NCBI GenBank assembly: GCA_964487285.1 | Contig: CAZAPZ010000037.1 | Span: forward strand, 1-14,474 | From: CAZAPZ01 sp964487285 | GTDB lineage: Bacteria; Campylobacterota_A; Desulfurellia; JAADFJ01 | Direction: 5' to 3' | DNA length: 14,474 bases | Part shown: positions 6,156-13,673 of the stretch, piece after piece | How the letters are laid out: every line of letters begins with the position of its first letter | Position numbering within the stretch: the first letter of the stretch is position 1 | Made by a program: the position numbers and the translations under genes | The notes under the pieces: generated by a model | Told to the model about the DNA's origin: nothing | Database searches by the model: none | Seen by the model: only the letters and a program-made list of their open reading frames with translations

Positions 6156-9100
6156 ATGGAATCTATTAATGAAACACTGATGAGATATTATTCAAATACA
6201 GGCTATGCATTGGAATCTGAAACAAAGGCAAAGGCAAGTCAGCTGCTTAAAAAGCTTGGTGATTCAAAGAGTTCAATGTTTAGCAAAAAGTTCTGGCAGG
6301 GCAAGATTACCGACTGGTTTCTTAAAGATGAGAATTTCAAGATTAAAATGTTTCAGTTTATAGATGTTCTTCCAACTCTCAAAACATCTGATGAGCTAAC
6401 TTGCCATATAAAATCATATTTTAATGATCTTGATGATAGTGCAGCAAAAAGCTTTATAGGTTTTGCAGCAGGAAAGGGGCTGATAGCAAGAATAGCGGCG
6501 GGAACGCTCAAAAAGAATATAACAAAAATGGCAAATGATTTCATAATAGGTGAAGATCTCGATAAATCATTTGGTAAACTTCTTAAGTTGAGAAAGAAAG
6601 GAATTGGTTTTACTATGGATTTGCTGGGTGAAGCTTCGGTCAGTGAAAAAGAAGCGGATCTATATTTAGAAAGGTATATCACTCTTGCAAAGACGATGAC
6701 AAAGCTTCAAAGCAAGATGAAGGATAATTCTCTTGAAAAGGGTGTGCCTATCAATCAGCCAAAGACAAATCTTTCTATAAAGTTGACATCGCTTTACAGC
6801 CAGATAGATCCTATAGATATAGAAGGAAGTATTGCTGTATTAAAAAATAGACTTTCTCCCTTGCTGGATTTAGCTGTAAAAAATGAAATATTTGTAAATA
6901 TAGATATGGAGAGCTACTACTATAAAGAGCTGACCCTTAGACTTTTTAAGGATATTATGCTTGATAAACGGTTCATATCTTACCCATACTTCGGTATTGT
7001 TATACAGACGTATCTAAAAGATTCGTTCAGCGATACAGAATCTATAATAAACTGGTCAAAGAAACGAACAGCTGTAACTAATATACGCCTTGTAAAAGGT
7101 GCATATTGGGATTATGAAAATGTCGTAAGTCGTCAAAAAAATTGGCCGATTCCGGTTTTTAACGAAAAACCAGAGACAGATGCAATGTATGAAAAAATAA
7201 GCGATCTGCTTTTACGAAATATAGATACAGTCAGGCCTGCGTTTGCCGGGCATAATATAAGGACTATAGCTAAGTCAATTGCCCTTGCCGAAGTATTAAA
7301 TGTCGATAAAAGGGCCTTTGAATTTCAAATGCTCTATGGAATGGGTGAACCTGCAGCGGAGATAGTTTCATCTATGGGATATATGACACGTGTTTATGCT
7401 CCTGTAGGAAAACTTCTGCCGGGTGTTGCGTATTTTATGAGGAGACTACTCGAGAATACATCAAATCAATCATGGGTAATGCAAAGCTCAACCAATCAGG
7501 TAACAGACGAACTGCTTCTTGCTTCTCCGTTTCAGTCTATTTCTGTTGATGAGACGAATGTTGTTATAGGAGATTCCTTTGCCAATGAGTCGCCTCTTGA
7601 TTTTTCCAAAGATGATGTGAGAGACAAGTTTGCCGCAGCACTTGTTGATCTCAAGCCAAAATTTCCTTTTGAGGTATATCCTGTTATCAATGGAAAAATT
7701 ATACGGAGGGAAAAGAGTATTTCGATTAATCCGACAGATATCACGCAAGTAGTAGGTAATTTTTATAAGGCGGATATTGATGACTGCGATAAAGCAATAA
7801 AAACAGGATGGGAAAATTTTAAAAAATGGAGCGAAACGCCTGTTAAACAAAGAGCCGACATTTTATTTAAGGCTGCAGAAATTATGCGCAAAAAACGGTA
7901 TGAACTGGCAGCAATTCAGGTTTATGAAGCCGGAAAACCGTGGAAAGAGGCTGACGGAGATATAACAGAGTCGATAGATTATCTTGAGTATTATGGCAGA
8001 CAAGCTATAAAACAGTTTGCTCCAAAACAGATGATGAATATTCCAGGTGAGGATAATAGCTATTTTTATAGACCAAGAGGTTTGGGACTGGTGGTATCTC
8101 CATGGAATTTTCCATTTGCTATCTCTATTGGTATGAGCTCGGCAGCATTGGTTGCAGGAAATTGCATAATTTATAAGCCGTCTTCCGATACGCCTGTAAT
8201 TGGTAAATATATTACTGACATATTTAAAGCTGCCGGAATGCCTGATGGCGTATTGTCATTTTTGCCCGGTGATGGAAATGTAATAGGCAATTATCTTGTG
8301 AATCACAAGCGAGTTCATTTTATAGTTTTTACAGGTTCAAAATCGGTTGGTTTGAAAATTATCGAAAAAGCAGGTATAACCGCACCGGATCAATGGGAAG
8401 TTAAACGAGCTGTAACCGAGATGGGCGGTAAAAATGCTATAATAGTTGATAACGATGCAGACATTGATGAAGCTGTAAAAGGAGTCGTTTATTCGGCATT
8501 TGGATATTCAGGTCAAAAATGTTCTGCTTGCAGCCGTGTGATTGTCTTAAAAGATATATACGATGAATTTGTTATGCGTCTTAAAGAATCTGTCAATAGT
8601 CTTAAAGTTGGAGATCCGGCTGATCCTGCAGTAAAAGTCGGACCTGTTATAAATCCTGAGGCTCGGAAAAAGATCTTGAATTATATAAAATTGGGCAAGA
8701 AAGAAGCCTCTTCCTACTTTCAGGGGGAAGTACCGAAATCATGTGAAAAAGGCTGTTTTATAGCGCCGACAATATTTTCAGGCGTTGCTCCCAATGCTGT
8801 TATAGCAACGGAGGAGATATTTGGACCCGTACTTTCGGTCATTAAAGCTAAATCGTTTGATGAGGCAATTTCCGTAGCAAATAGTGTGGTATATGGTCTT
8901 ACAGGAGGAGTATATTCCAGAAATCCGGATCATTTAAATATTGCAAGAAATTATTTTATGGTCGGAAATCTGTATCTTAACCGCCCTAATACCGGAGCTA
9001 TTGTAGGTCGGCAGCCGTTTGGAGGATTTAAAATGTCGGGAGTTGGCTCAAAAGCAGGAGGGCATGATTATCTGCTGCAATTTGTTAAACCTGTTGTTGT

Positions 9101-9164
9101 AACTGAAAATAGCATGAGGCGCGGCTTTACGCCTGAATTTGACAGAGAGATAAGTGGAAAATAA
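6156..9164 (+). CDS. putA: Bifunctional proline dehydrogenase / L-glutamate gamma-semialdehyde dehydrogenase (type A PutA)
   Basis: The enzyme oxidises proline to pyrroline-5-carboxylate with FAD, then to glutamate with NAD+, passing the intermediate internally. At 1002 residues it is the minimal fused form: no N-terminal ribbon-helix-helix DNA-binding domain and no long C-terminal domain, so it should not repress its own promoter. The proline dehydrogenase half shows SIKLTSLYS (207-215), DMESYYYKE from 250, RLVKGAYWDYE (311-321), EFQMLYGMGE and RVYAPVGKLLPG with YFMRRLLEN. The aldehyde dehydrogenase half shows PWNFPF with Asn651, FTGSKSVG, general base Glu755 in VTEMGGKN, nucleophile Cys789 in GYSGQKCSACSR, and EEIFGPVLSV. 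GQKCSACSR resembles RocA-type P5C dehydrogenases. Electrons from proline probably enter the quinone pool. A strong promoter and AAGGAGG precede it; it is divergent from livK and monocistronic. All key residues seen are intact. Confidence 0.97.
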   Translation: MESINETLMRYYSNTGYALESETKAKASQLLKKLGDSKSSMFSKKFWQGKITDWFLKDENFKIKMFQFIDVLPTLKTSDELTCHIKSYFNDLDDSAAKSFIGFAAGKGLIARIAAGTLKKNITKMANDFIIGEDLDKSFGKLLKLRKKGIGFTMDLLGEASVSEKEADLYLERYITLAKTMTKLQSKMKDNSLEKGVPINQPKTNLSIKLTSLYSQIDPIDIEGSIAVLKNRLSPLLDLAVKNEIFVNIDMESYYYKELTLRLFKDIMLDKRFISYPYFGIVIQTYLKDSFSDTESIINWSKKRTAVTNIRLVKGAYWDYENVVSRQKNWPIPVFNEKPETDAMYEKISDLLLRNIDTVRPAFAGHNIRTIAKSIALAEVLNVDKRAFEFQMLYGMGEPAAEIVSSMGYMTRVYAPVGKLLPGVAYFMRRLLENTSNQSWVMQSSTNQVTDELLLASPFQSISVDETNVVIGDSFANESPLDFSKDDVRDKFAAALVDLKPKFPFEVYPVINGKIIRREKSISINPTDITQVVGNFYKADIDDCDKAIKTGWENFKKWSETPVKQRADILFKAAEIMRKKRYELAAIQVYEAGKPWKEADGDITESIDYLEYYGRQAIKQFAPKQMMNIPGEDNSYFYRPRGLGLVVSPWNFPFAISIGMSSAALVAGNCIIYKPSSDTPVIGKYITDIFKAAGMPDGVLSFLPGDGNVIGNYLVNHKRVHFIVFTGSKSVGLKIIEKAGITAPDQWEVKRAVTEMGGKNAIIVDNDADIDEAVKGVVYSAFGYSGQKCSACSRVIVLKDIYDEFVMRLKESVNSLKVGDPADPAVKVGPVINPEARKKILNYIKLGKKEASSYFQGEVPKSCEKGCFIAPTIFSGVAPNAVIATEEIFGPVLSVIKAKSFDEAISVANSVVYGLTGGVYSRNPDHLNIARNYFMVGNLYLNRPNTGAIVGRQPFGGFKMSGVGSKAGGHDYLLQFVKPVVVTENSMRRGFTPEFDREISGK

Positions 9165-9195
9165 TTGCTTTATCTTCAATTCCAAGAAATCGTAG

Positions 9196-9209
9196 CTATA
9201 AATTTATAG
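9196..9209. repeat. 14-base perfect AT palindrome after putA
   Basis: CTATAAATTTATAG is a perfect palindrome 31 bases past the putA stop. It is followed at once by a second one, AAAAATATTTTT (9210-9221). A weak transcript-end structure is possible, but AT-rich palindromes arise easily by chance. Confidence 0.35.
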
Positions 9210-9379
9210 AAAAATATTTTTAAATAAAATTTTTATCGTAAATATGTCAAAAGTATATTCTGGTACGGCTCTTGCCACGCCTTTTTGAATTCTTAATTTA
9301 AAGTCTGCAATCAATGCAGCTAATTTATAGAAACTGCTGAAATCGATGATTGTGATACAGTTGTTACAATTTTATAGAA
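9201..9379 (+). repeat. Three copies of AATTTATAGAA in the putA-manB spacer
   Basis: Exact copies lie at 9201-9211 and 9322-9332, and a copy with one extra T lies at 9368-9379 inside the spacer of the manB promoter. They are direct repeats on the plus strand. The function is unknown; a binding site for a regulator of manB is one option, chance in AT-rich DNA another. Confidence 0.3.
9262..9286 (+). terminator. Weak possible terminator for putA
   Basis: A short GC-rich island in an otherwise AT-rich spacer ends in five T residues (9282-9286). GGC at 9267-9269 can pair with GCC at 9279-9281 directly before the T run, or with GCC at 9274-9276. Only three base pairs form, so this is a weak call about 100 bases past the putA stop. 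Confidence 0.25.
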
Positions 9380-9391
9380 TTATGCTATAAT
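9364..9391 (+). promoter_or_regulatory. Promoter for the manB-led operon
   Basis: TTACAA (9364-9369), a 16-base spacer and a perfect TATAAT (9386-9391), preceded by TG at -15/-14 (extended -10). The start near 9398 leaves a leader of about 34 bases with GGAGG (9423-9427) four bases before the manB ATG. TTATAG and CTATAA arms (9372-9377, 9385-9390) form an inverted repeat overlapping the -10 box. Confidence 0.7.
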
Positions 9392-9431
9392 TGGGAAAAA
9401 TGTTATTGCAATTAGTTGGGTCGGAGGTTGC

Positions 9432-10853
9432 ATGTCGATTTTCAGAGAGTACGATATAAGAGGTATTGTTGGAAAAACACTGACAAACGAAATTGCTATG
9501 AAAATAGCTTATGCTTTTGGAAAAATGCTGAAAAAGAAATCTGATGTTATTACGGTAGCTCTCGGACGGGATGACAGATTGTCGTCCGACGGTCTCAACA
9601 ATTCTATAATCAGAGGACTCACTTCATCGGGAGTCGATGTTGTGGATATTGGCTTAGTTCCAACACCATTATTGTATTATTCAACATTTAAGTTTCACCC
9701 TACAGGTGCAATGATGATAACGGGATCTCATAATCCTCCGGAGTACAATGGAATCAAACTATGTGTCGGAAACGACACTCTTTACGGAGGCCAAATAAAG
9801 GAGATTGAGGCAAAAGTTAAAAGTCTTAGTATGTCTTCTGCATCATCAATCGGGAGCTATTCAAAAAGAGATATAGTAAGTGATTACACGGATATGGTAA
9901 TGAAGGATTTGTCACATTTGAGCGGCATGATTAAAAAACTTAAAACACCGGTTAAAATTGTTATAGATTCCGGGAACGGTATGGCAGGAACCGTAGCACC
10001 GAAGCTTTTTAGGCAGCTTGGATTTGAACTGTGCGATCTGTTCAGCAAACCTGACGGGCATTTTCCAAATCATCATCCCGATCCGACGGTAGAGACCAAT
10101 TTGTATAGTCTTAAATCTAAGGTTAAGGAGCTTGAGGCGGATTTCGGCGTTGCGTATGATGGAGATGCTGACAGAATAGGGGCAATTGACGAAATGGGCA
10201 ATATAATATGGGGCGATAAATTGCTTCTTATTTTTGCCCTTGACATTATAAGAAAATGGAATGACGAACGAGCTCCGATATTTATTAGTGAGGTGAAAAG
10301 CAGTAGTGTTTTGTATGACACTGTTAAAGCCGCCGGCGGTAATATTATTATGTGGAAAACTGGACATTCGCTGATAAAGGCGAAGATGAAAGAGACAGGT
10401 GCCGTTCTGGCAGGCGAAATGAGCGGACACATATTTTTCCATGACAGATATTTAGGATATGATGATGCAATTTACGCAAGTTTGAGACTGGCTGAGGTTT
10501 TTGTGAAAAAAAGGTTGGAAGATGAAAATTTTAAACTGTCAGACCTGATAAAAAGTTTTCCGCATACGGTGTCAACGCCGGAGATAAGAAGCGTTTGTCC
10601 TGACGATATAAAACATAAGATACCCGGTCTTGTGGAGAATGCCATAAAAAAAGGAAATTACAAAGATATCAAAAATATTATTACTATTGACGGCATAAGA
10701 GTTGTTTTTGATCATGGCTGGGCTCTCGTTAGAGCCAGCAATACAGAGCCGGTGCTTGTTTCCAGATTTGAAGCTGACAATCAAGAGAATCTAAAACGTA
10801 TAAAATCTATAACTGATAATATAGTTGCTAAATGTACAAAGCAGGCTGCTTGA
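9432..10853 (+). CDS. manB: Phosphomannomutase/phosphoglucomutase
   Basis: This enzyme of the alpha-D-phosphohexomutase family interconverts hexose 6- and 1-phosphates, feeding nucleotide-sugar synthesis for lipopolysaccharide, exopolysaccharide or glycans. In order it shows FREYDIRGIVG at 4-14, the phosphoserine loop TGSHNPPEYNG with Ser99, the magnesium loop DGDADR at 243-248, the sugar-specificity loop GEMSGHIFF at 328-336, and the phosphate-binding loop RASNTEP at 434-440. All four functional loops are intact, and 473 residues matches AlgC/ManB-type PMM/PGM enzymes. GEMSGH is shared by enzymes that accept both glucose and mannose, so I do not separate the two activities. The start follows GGAGG by four bases. 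It is the first gene of the plus-strand operon, and its last 22 bases overlap the next gene. Confidence 0.95.
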   Translation: MSIFREYDIRGIVGKTLTNEIAMKIAYAFGKMLKKKSDVITVALGRDDRLSSDGLNNSIIRGLTSSGVDVVDIGLVPTPLLYYSTFKFHPTGAMMITGSHNPPEYNGIKLCVGNDTLYGGQIKEIEAKVKSLSMSSASSIGSYSKRDIVSDYTDMVMKDLSHLSGMIKKLKTPVKIVIDSGNGMAGTVAPKLFRQLGFELCDLFSKPDGHFPNHHPDPTVETNLYSLKSKVKELEADFGVAYDGDADRIGAIDEMGNIIWGDKLLLIFALDIIRKWNDERAPIFISEVKSSSVLYDTVKAAGGNIIMWKTGHSLIKAKMKETGAVLAGEMSGHIFFHDRYLGYDDAIYASLRLAEVFVKKRLEDENFKLSDLIKSFPHTVSTPEIRSVCPDDIKHKIPGLVENAIKKGNYKDIKNIITIDGIRVVFDHGWALVRASNTEPVLVSRFEADNQENLKRIKSITDNIVAKCTKQAA

Positions 10854-11383
10854 GCTTTTTAATTATTTTATTTGCACAAAATGCAGCAGCAGGCGGGCTG
10901 CATATAAAAGAGATCGGAGGAGTAGCGTATATTAGCAACATCAGCAAGCCTATACTTCCGAAAAGGATGATCAATTATCATAACGCTAATAAAAAAGCTA
11001 TAAAACAATTGATTTCACGAAAGGCTGTGGAAAATGGAATTAATCCTAATTTGCTAATGGCAATAGCTAAGGTCGAATCCGATTTTAATCCTGCTGCAGT
11101 ATCAAAAGCAGGCGCTATAGGATTGATGCAAATGATGCCCGAAACGGCCGTAAGATTTGGAGTTAAGAAAAAGAATCTTTACAAAGCTGTTTATAATCTT
11201 GATGCATCAATTCGTTATATAAGATTTCTCATGAAACGGTTTGACAAGCAATCATCCGTTGTGGCTGCATATTATGGCGGTGAAAATAGTATTCATGGAA
11301 ATGTAATCAAAAGCGCTGCATCAAAGAAGTATATGCTATCTGTTTTAGGTTGGAAAGACTACTATGATAAACACGGTTTTTAG
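10832..11383 (+). CDS. Secreted lytic transglycosylase, SLT domain
   Basis: This 183-residue protein should cleave the glycan strands of peptidoglycan in the periplasm, leaving 1,6-anhydro ends. It begins with a short basic head and a hydrophobic core (7-15), with probable signal cleavage after NAAA at 20. The SLT fold follows at about 52-165: catalytic Glu82 in AIAKVESDFNP, the GLMQMMPET loop at 97-105, and AAYYGGEN at 145-152, where the family usually has AYNAGE. The catalytic Glu and GLMQ loop argue for activity. It is a minimal one-domain enzyme of the kind often linked to local wall opening. The ATG lies inside the manB end, without a clear ribosome site, so coupled translation is likely. 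GTG of the next gene starts 3 bases after its stop. Confidence 0.9.
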   Translation: MYKAGCLSFLIILFAQNAAAGGLHIKEIGGVAYISNISKPILPKRMINYHNANKKAIKQLISRKAVENGINPNLLMAIAKVESDFNPAAVSKAGAIGLMQMMPETAVRFGVKKKNLYKAVYNLDASIRYIRFLMKRFDKQSSVVAAYYGGENSIHGNVIKSAASKKYMLSVLGWKDYYDKHGF

Positions 11384-11386
11384 TTT

Positions 11387-11911
11387 GTGAATAAGATATG
11401 GACAATTCCCAATGCACTCACGATTGCCAGAATTTGCATGGTGCCTGTTGCCGTCATTTTTACTTATGAAAACAGGCCCCCATATTCAATACTTACCATA
11501 GTTATTCTAATAATGGCTATAGTAACTGATGTGATGGACGGTCGTATTGCAAGAAGTAGAAATCAAGTAACAAACATAGGAAAACTGCTTGATCCTATTG
11601 CCGATAAACTTGTGGTTATATCTGTTATGATTGCTATGGTGGACATAAAGATCATCGCCGGATGGATTGTGATAGTCATAGTAGCAAGAGAGCTGGCTAC
11701 TACCGGCTTGAGGTCAATAGCTGCTGCAGGCGGTGTTGTGATAGCAGCCAACCTGTGGGGAAAATTTAAGACCGGATCTCAATTTGCCGCACTCATAATT
11801 TTATTAGCAGGATATAAAATGCTTGGAACGGTCACACTATATTTAGCCGTTGTTCTAACAGCTGTATCAGGCGTTATATATTTCTATAACTATTTTAGAG
11901 GTTTAAAATGA
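11387..11911 (+). CDS. pgsA: CDP-diacylglycerol--glycerol-3-phosphate 3-phosphatidyltransferase
   Basis: This inner-membrane enzyme makes phosphatidylglycerol phosphate, the committed step to phosphatidylglycerol and cardiolipin. The CDP-alcohol phosphotransferase motif is complete: Asp48, Asp51-Gly52, Ala55-Arg56, Gly65, Asp69 and Asp73, with exact family spacing (DVMDGRIAR then GKLLDPIAD). The opening TIPNALTIARICMVPVAV is typical of PgsA and is the first membrane segment; further hydrophobic segments follow from about 75 and 120 on. Its length, 174 residues, is normal. The start is a GTG three bases after the preceding stop, with no good ribosome site. The family also holds other head-group transferases, but the N-terminus points to PgsA. 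Its stop overlaps the next ATG as ATGA. Confidence 0.93.
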   Translation: MNKIWTIPNALTIARICMVPVAVIFTYENRPPYSILTIVILIMAIVTDVMDGRIARSRNQVTNIGKLLDPIADKLVVISVMIAMVDIKIIAGWIVIVIVARELATTGLRSIAAAGGVVIAANLWGKFKTGSQFAALIILLAGYKMLGTVTLYLAVVLTAVSGVIYFYNYFRGLK

Positions 11912-12756
11912 AGAATATTACATCCGTTTTAAAAATGATAAAATTTTCACATTCCATCTTTGCTCTTCCATTTGCATTGATAGGCATGCTTCTTGCCGCA
12001 CATGGCTTACCTGATATTAGATCGTTTGTTCTCATAATAATTGCGATGGTTTCAGCAAGATCTCTTGCCATGGCTCTCAACAGAATTATTGATTCATCAA
12101 TTGATAAAATTAACCCGAGAACAAAAGATAGAGAGATACCATCCGGCAAAATTAGTTTGAAGTCTGCTGTTCTATTTTCCATTGCAGCGTTTATCTTATT
12201 TGAAATTTCCACTTTTATGTTAAACGATCTAGTTTTTAAGCTTTCGTTTGTTGCGGTACTGCTATTTATAATTTATCCATATACAAAACGGTTTAGTGTT
12301 TTGTGCCATCTGATGCTCGGTATTATTGATGGTCTGGCACCTGTAGGAGCATATTTATCCATTACGCCTCATTTTTCATATACAGTTGTTGTTTTTGGAT
12401 TATCAGTTGCTTTTTGGGTTGCAGGTTTTGATATAATCTACAGTTTATTAGATACAAAGTTTGATATTGAACATAACATTTATTCTGCTTCGTCTCGTTA
12501 CGGCAAGGATAATGCTTTAGTAATATCGAAAATATTTCATGTAGTGAGTATAAGCCTTCTCATTACAGTTGGAATTATAAACGATTTTGGTTTTTTTTAT
12601 TATTTTGCTACGGCTGTTGTTTCAGGATTACTTATTTATGAACAGATTCTTGCAGCTCCTATGAAAAAAGGAGAAATCTATAAGGCATTTTTTAATGTTA
12701 ACAGCTTTATAGGTATAGTCGTACTTATTGCTGTTATTTATGAACTGTTTTTGTGA
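11908..12756 (+). CDS. ubiA: UbiA-family prenyltransferase, MqnP-like (menaquinone/ubiquinone biosynthesis)
   Basis: This integral-membrane enzyme attaches a polyprenyl tail to an aromatic quinone precursor. The first Asp-rich motif is NRIIDSSIDKINPRT at 58-72 (Asn58, Asp62, Asp66), followed by REIPSGK. The second is DIIYSLLDTKFD at 175-186. The segments KFSHSIFALPFALIG (12-26), YPYTKRFS (123-130) and GLAPVGAYLS (142-151) match the UbiA-like group that includes MqnP of the futalosine menaquinone route, where NRxxD replaces NDxxD. I therefore lean to 1,4-dihydroxy-6-naphthoate prenylation over 4-hydroxybenzoate, but no other quinone gene is here to confirm it. The length of 282 residues is normal. 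AGAGG (11897-11901) six bases upstream and the ATGA overlap with pgsA fix the start. Confidence 0.9.
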   Translation: MKNITSVLKMIKFSHSIFALPFALIGMLLAAHGLPDIRSFVLIIIAMVSARSLAMALNRIIDSSIDKINPRTKDREIPSGKISLKSAVLFSIAAFILFEISTFMLNDLVFKLSFVAVLLFIIYPYTKRFSVLCHLMLGIIDGLAPVGAYLSITPHFSYTVVVFGLSVAFWVAGFDIIYSLLDTKFDIEHNIYSASSRYGKDNALVISKIFHVVSISLLITVGIINDFGFFYYFATAVVSGLLIYEQILAAPMKKGEIYKAFFNVNSFIGIVVLIAVIYELFL

Positions 12757-12762
12757 GGTAAA

Positions 12763-13293
12763 ATGGAAAATAAGAGATTAAGCAGAAGGATACTGACGAG
12801 ACTTGAAATAAATTATAAAATAGTTGAAGATGCTGAATTACCACGAATCAAGGAGCTAATCAATTCGTCCGGTTCAGGAAGAGAAAGCATCGCTATAGCT
12901 CTATCTGTCAAAGGGTTATCAGGAAAGATGAAAGAGATTAATCCTGCTTTGCTTGAGATACTAAACCAAATTGACAGAAAACTTGATGTGTTAATTAGCG
13001 ATAAAAAAAGCATAATTAAAGATGCTCAAAAATGTTATACTTATGATATTTCCGTAGGTGCCGTTTCATTATATTGTGATATTGCAATTGGTAAGACCAT
13101 TTTTGCATCCGTTAATCTTATGCCGGGTGCTGATATAATCTATTTTATAGGTAAAGTGACAAGAAGAGAACTTTTGGGCGATGAACATATCAGTGTTATA
13201 ACATTTGAATTTATATCCGAGGTTGCAAAACAACTAATCGTTTCTTATATGTTCTCTTTAGAAAGGAGATCGATTAGACAAAGCAGGAAATGA
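12763..13293 (+). CDS. PilZ domain protein with helical insert (putative c-di-GMP receptor)
   Basis: This 176-residue protein shows both parts of the PilZ c-di-GMP signature: an arginine motif near the N-terminus (Arg8, Arg9 and Arg13 in RRILTRLEINYKI) and DISVG at 95-99. The two are about 80 residues apart, far more than the usual 20-30. The extra segment contains a helical stretch (NPALLEILNQIDRKLDVLI, 60-78) before the barrel. This layout recalls flagellum-associated PilZ proteins of other anaerobes that have a leucine-rich linker with the same ILEQIDRKLD flavour, though I cite that from memory. The end is basic (RRSIRQSRK). TGAGG four bases upstream of the ATG overlaps the ubiA stop. The next gene overlaps by ATGA. 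PilZ membership is likely; ligand binding and target are inferred. Confidence 0.75.
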   Translation: MENKRLSRRILTRLEINYKIVEDAELPRIKELINSSGSGRESIAIALSVKGLSGKMKEINPALLEILNQIDRKLDVLISDKKSIIKDAQKCYTYDISVGAVSLYCDIAIGKTIFASVNLMPGADIIYFIGKVTRRELLGDEHISVITFEFISEVAKQLIVSYMFSLERRSIRQSRK

Positions 13294-13673
13294 GTTTATA
13301 TCTTTTTATAGCTCTAATCAGTATCAATCTGATTTTTATTTTTCTTATTGCTTATCAAATGAGTATAGTGAAAAAACTTAGACAGAGCATAAAAAATAAT
13401 GATAATATTTCAAAACGATCTTTCACTCTCCTTGACAAAAAAATGGAGCTTCAAAATATTCATATTAATAATTTGAGTAAAAAGAGTAACAGTCTGGAAA
13501 AAAGATTAAATAATCAAGATTCGATCAGATTTGCACCCAAAACCGCTGCAATATCGGATGTAGTAGATTTGTACAAAAAAGGATACAGCATAAAAACAAT
13601 ATCCGATAAACTTCATAGAGGGCGTCAAGAAATAGATCTAATATTAAAACGATTTAAGGATGAGAATAAATAA
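13290..13673 (+). CDS. Membrane-anchored coiled-coil protein with C-terminal HTH-like segment, function unknown
   Basis: I do not recognise a named gene. The 127-residue product has one N-terminal membrane segment (about 3-23), then a charged heptad-like helix (about 25-76) rich in Lys, Asn and Leu, then a compact helical end, DVVDLYKKGYSIKTISDKLH (90-109) with GRQEIDLILKRF following. That end resembles the DUF2802/DUF6115 type found near flagellar and chemotaxis genes. The short helix-turn-helix look is more likely a protein contact than DNA binding, since the protein is tethered to the membrane. ATGA overlap with the PilZ gene fixes the start; AGGA is very close to the ATG, and a better AAGGAG lies 20 bases upstream, so coupling is likely. 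The next gene overlaps its end by 14 bases. Confidence 0.7.
   Translation: MSLYLFIALISINLIFIFLIAYQMSIVKKLRQSIKNNDNISKRSFTLLDKKMELQNIHINNLSKKSNSLEKRLNNQDSIRFAPKTAAISDVVDLYKKGYSIKTISDKLHRGRQEIDLILKRFKDENK

Noticed and set aside
6156..6300. N-terminal DNA-binding domain in PutA
   Set aside because: The N-terminus leads directly into the proline dehydrogenase arm and there is no ribbon-helix-helix segment; the total length fits the minimal type A form.
7488..7850. 120-residue open frame antisense to putA
   Set aside because: It lies entirely within the well-supported putA frame, has no ribosome site, and reads as a low-complexity basic shadow. The same applies to the overlapping frame at 7532-7744.
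9912..10442. 176-residue open frame antisense to manB
   Set aside because: manB motifs are intact across the same bases and the antisense product has no recognisable domain. A second antisense frame at 10073-10432 overlaps it, as expected of chance frames.
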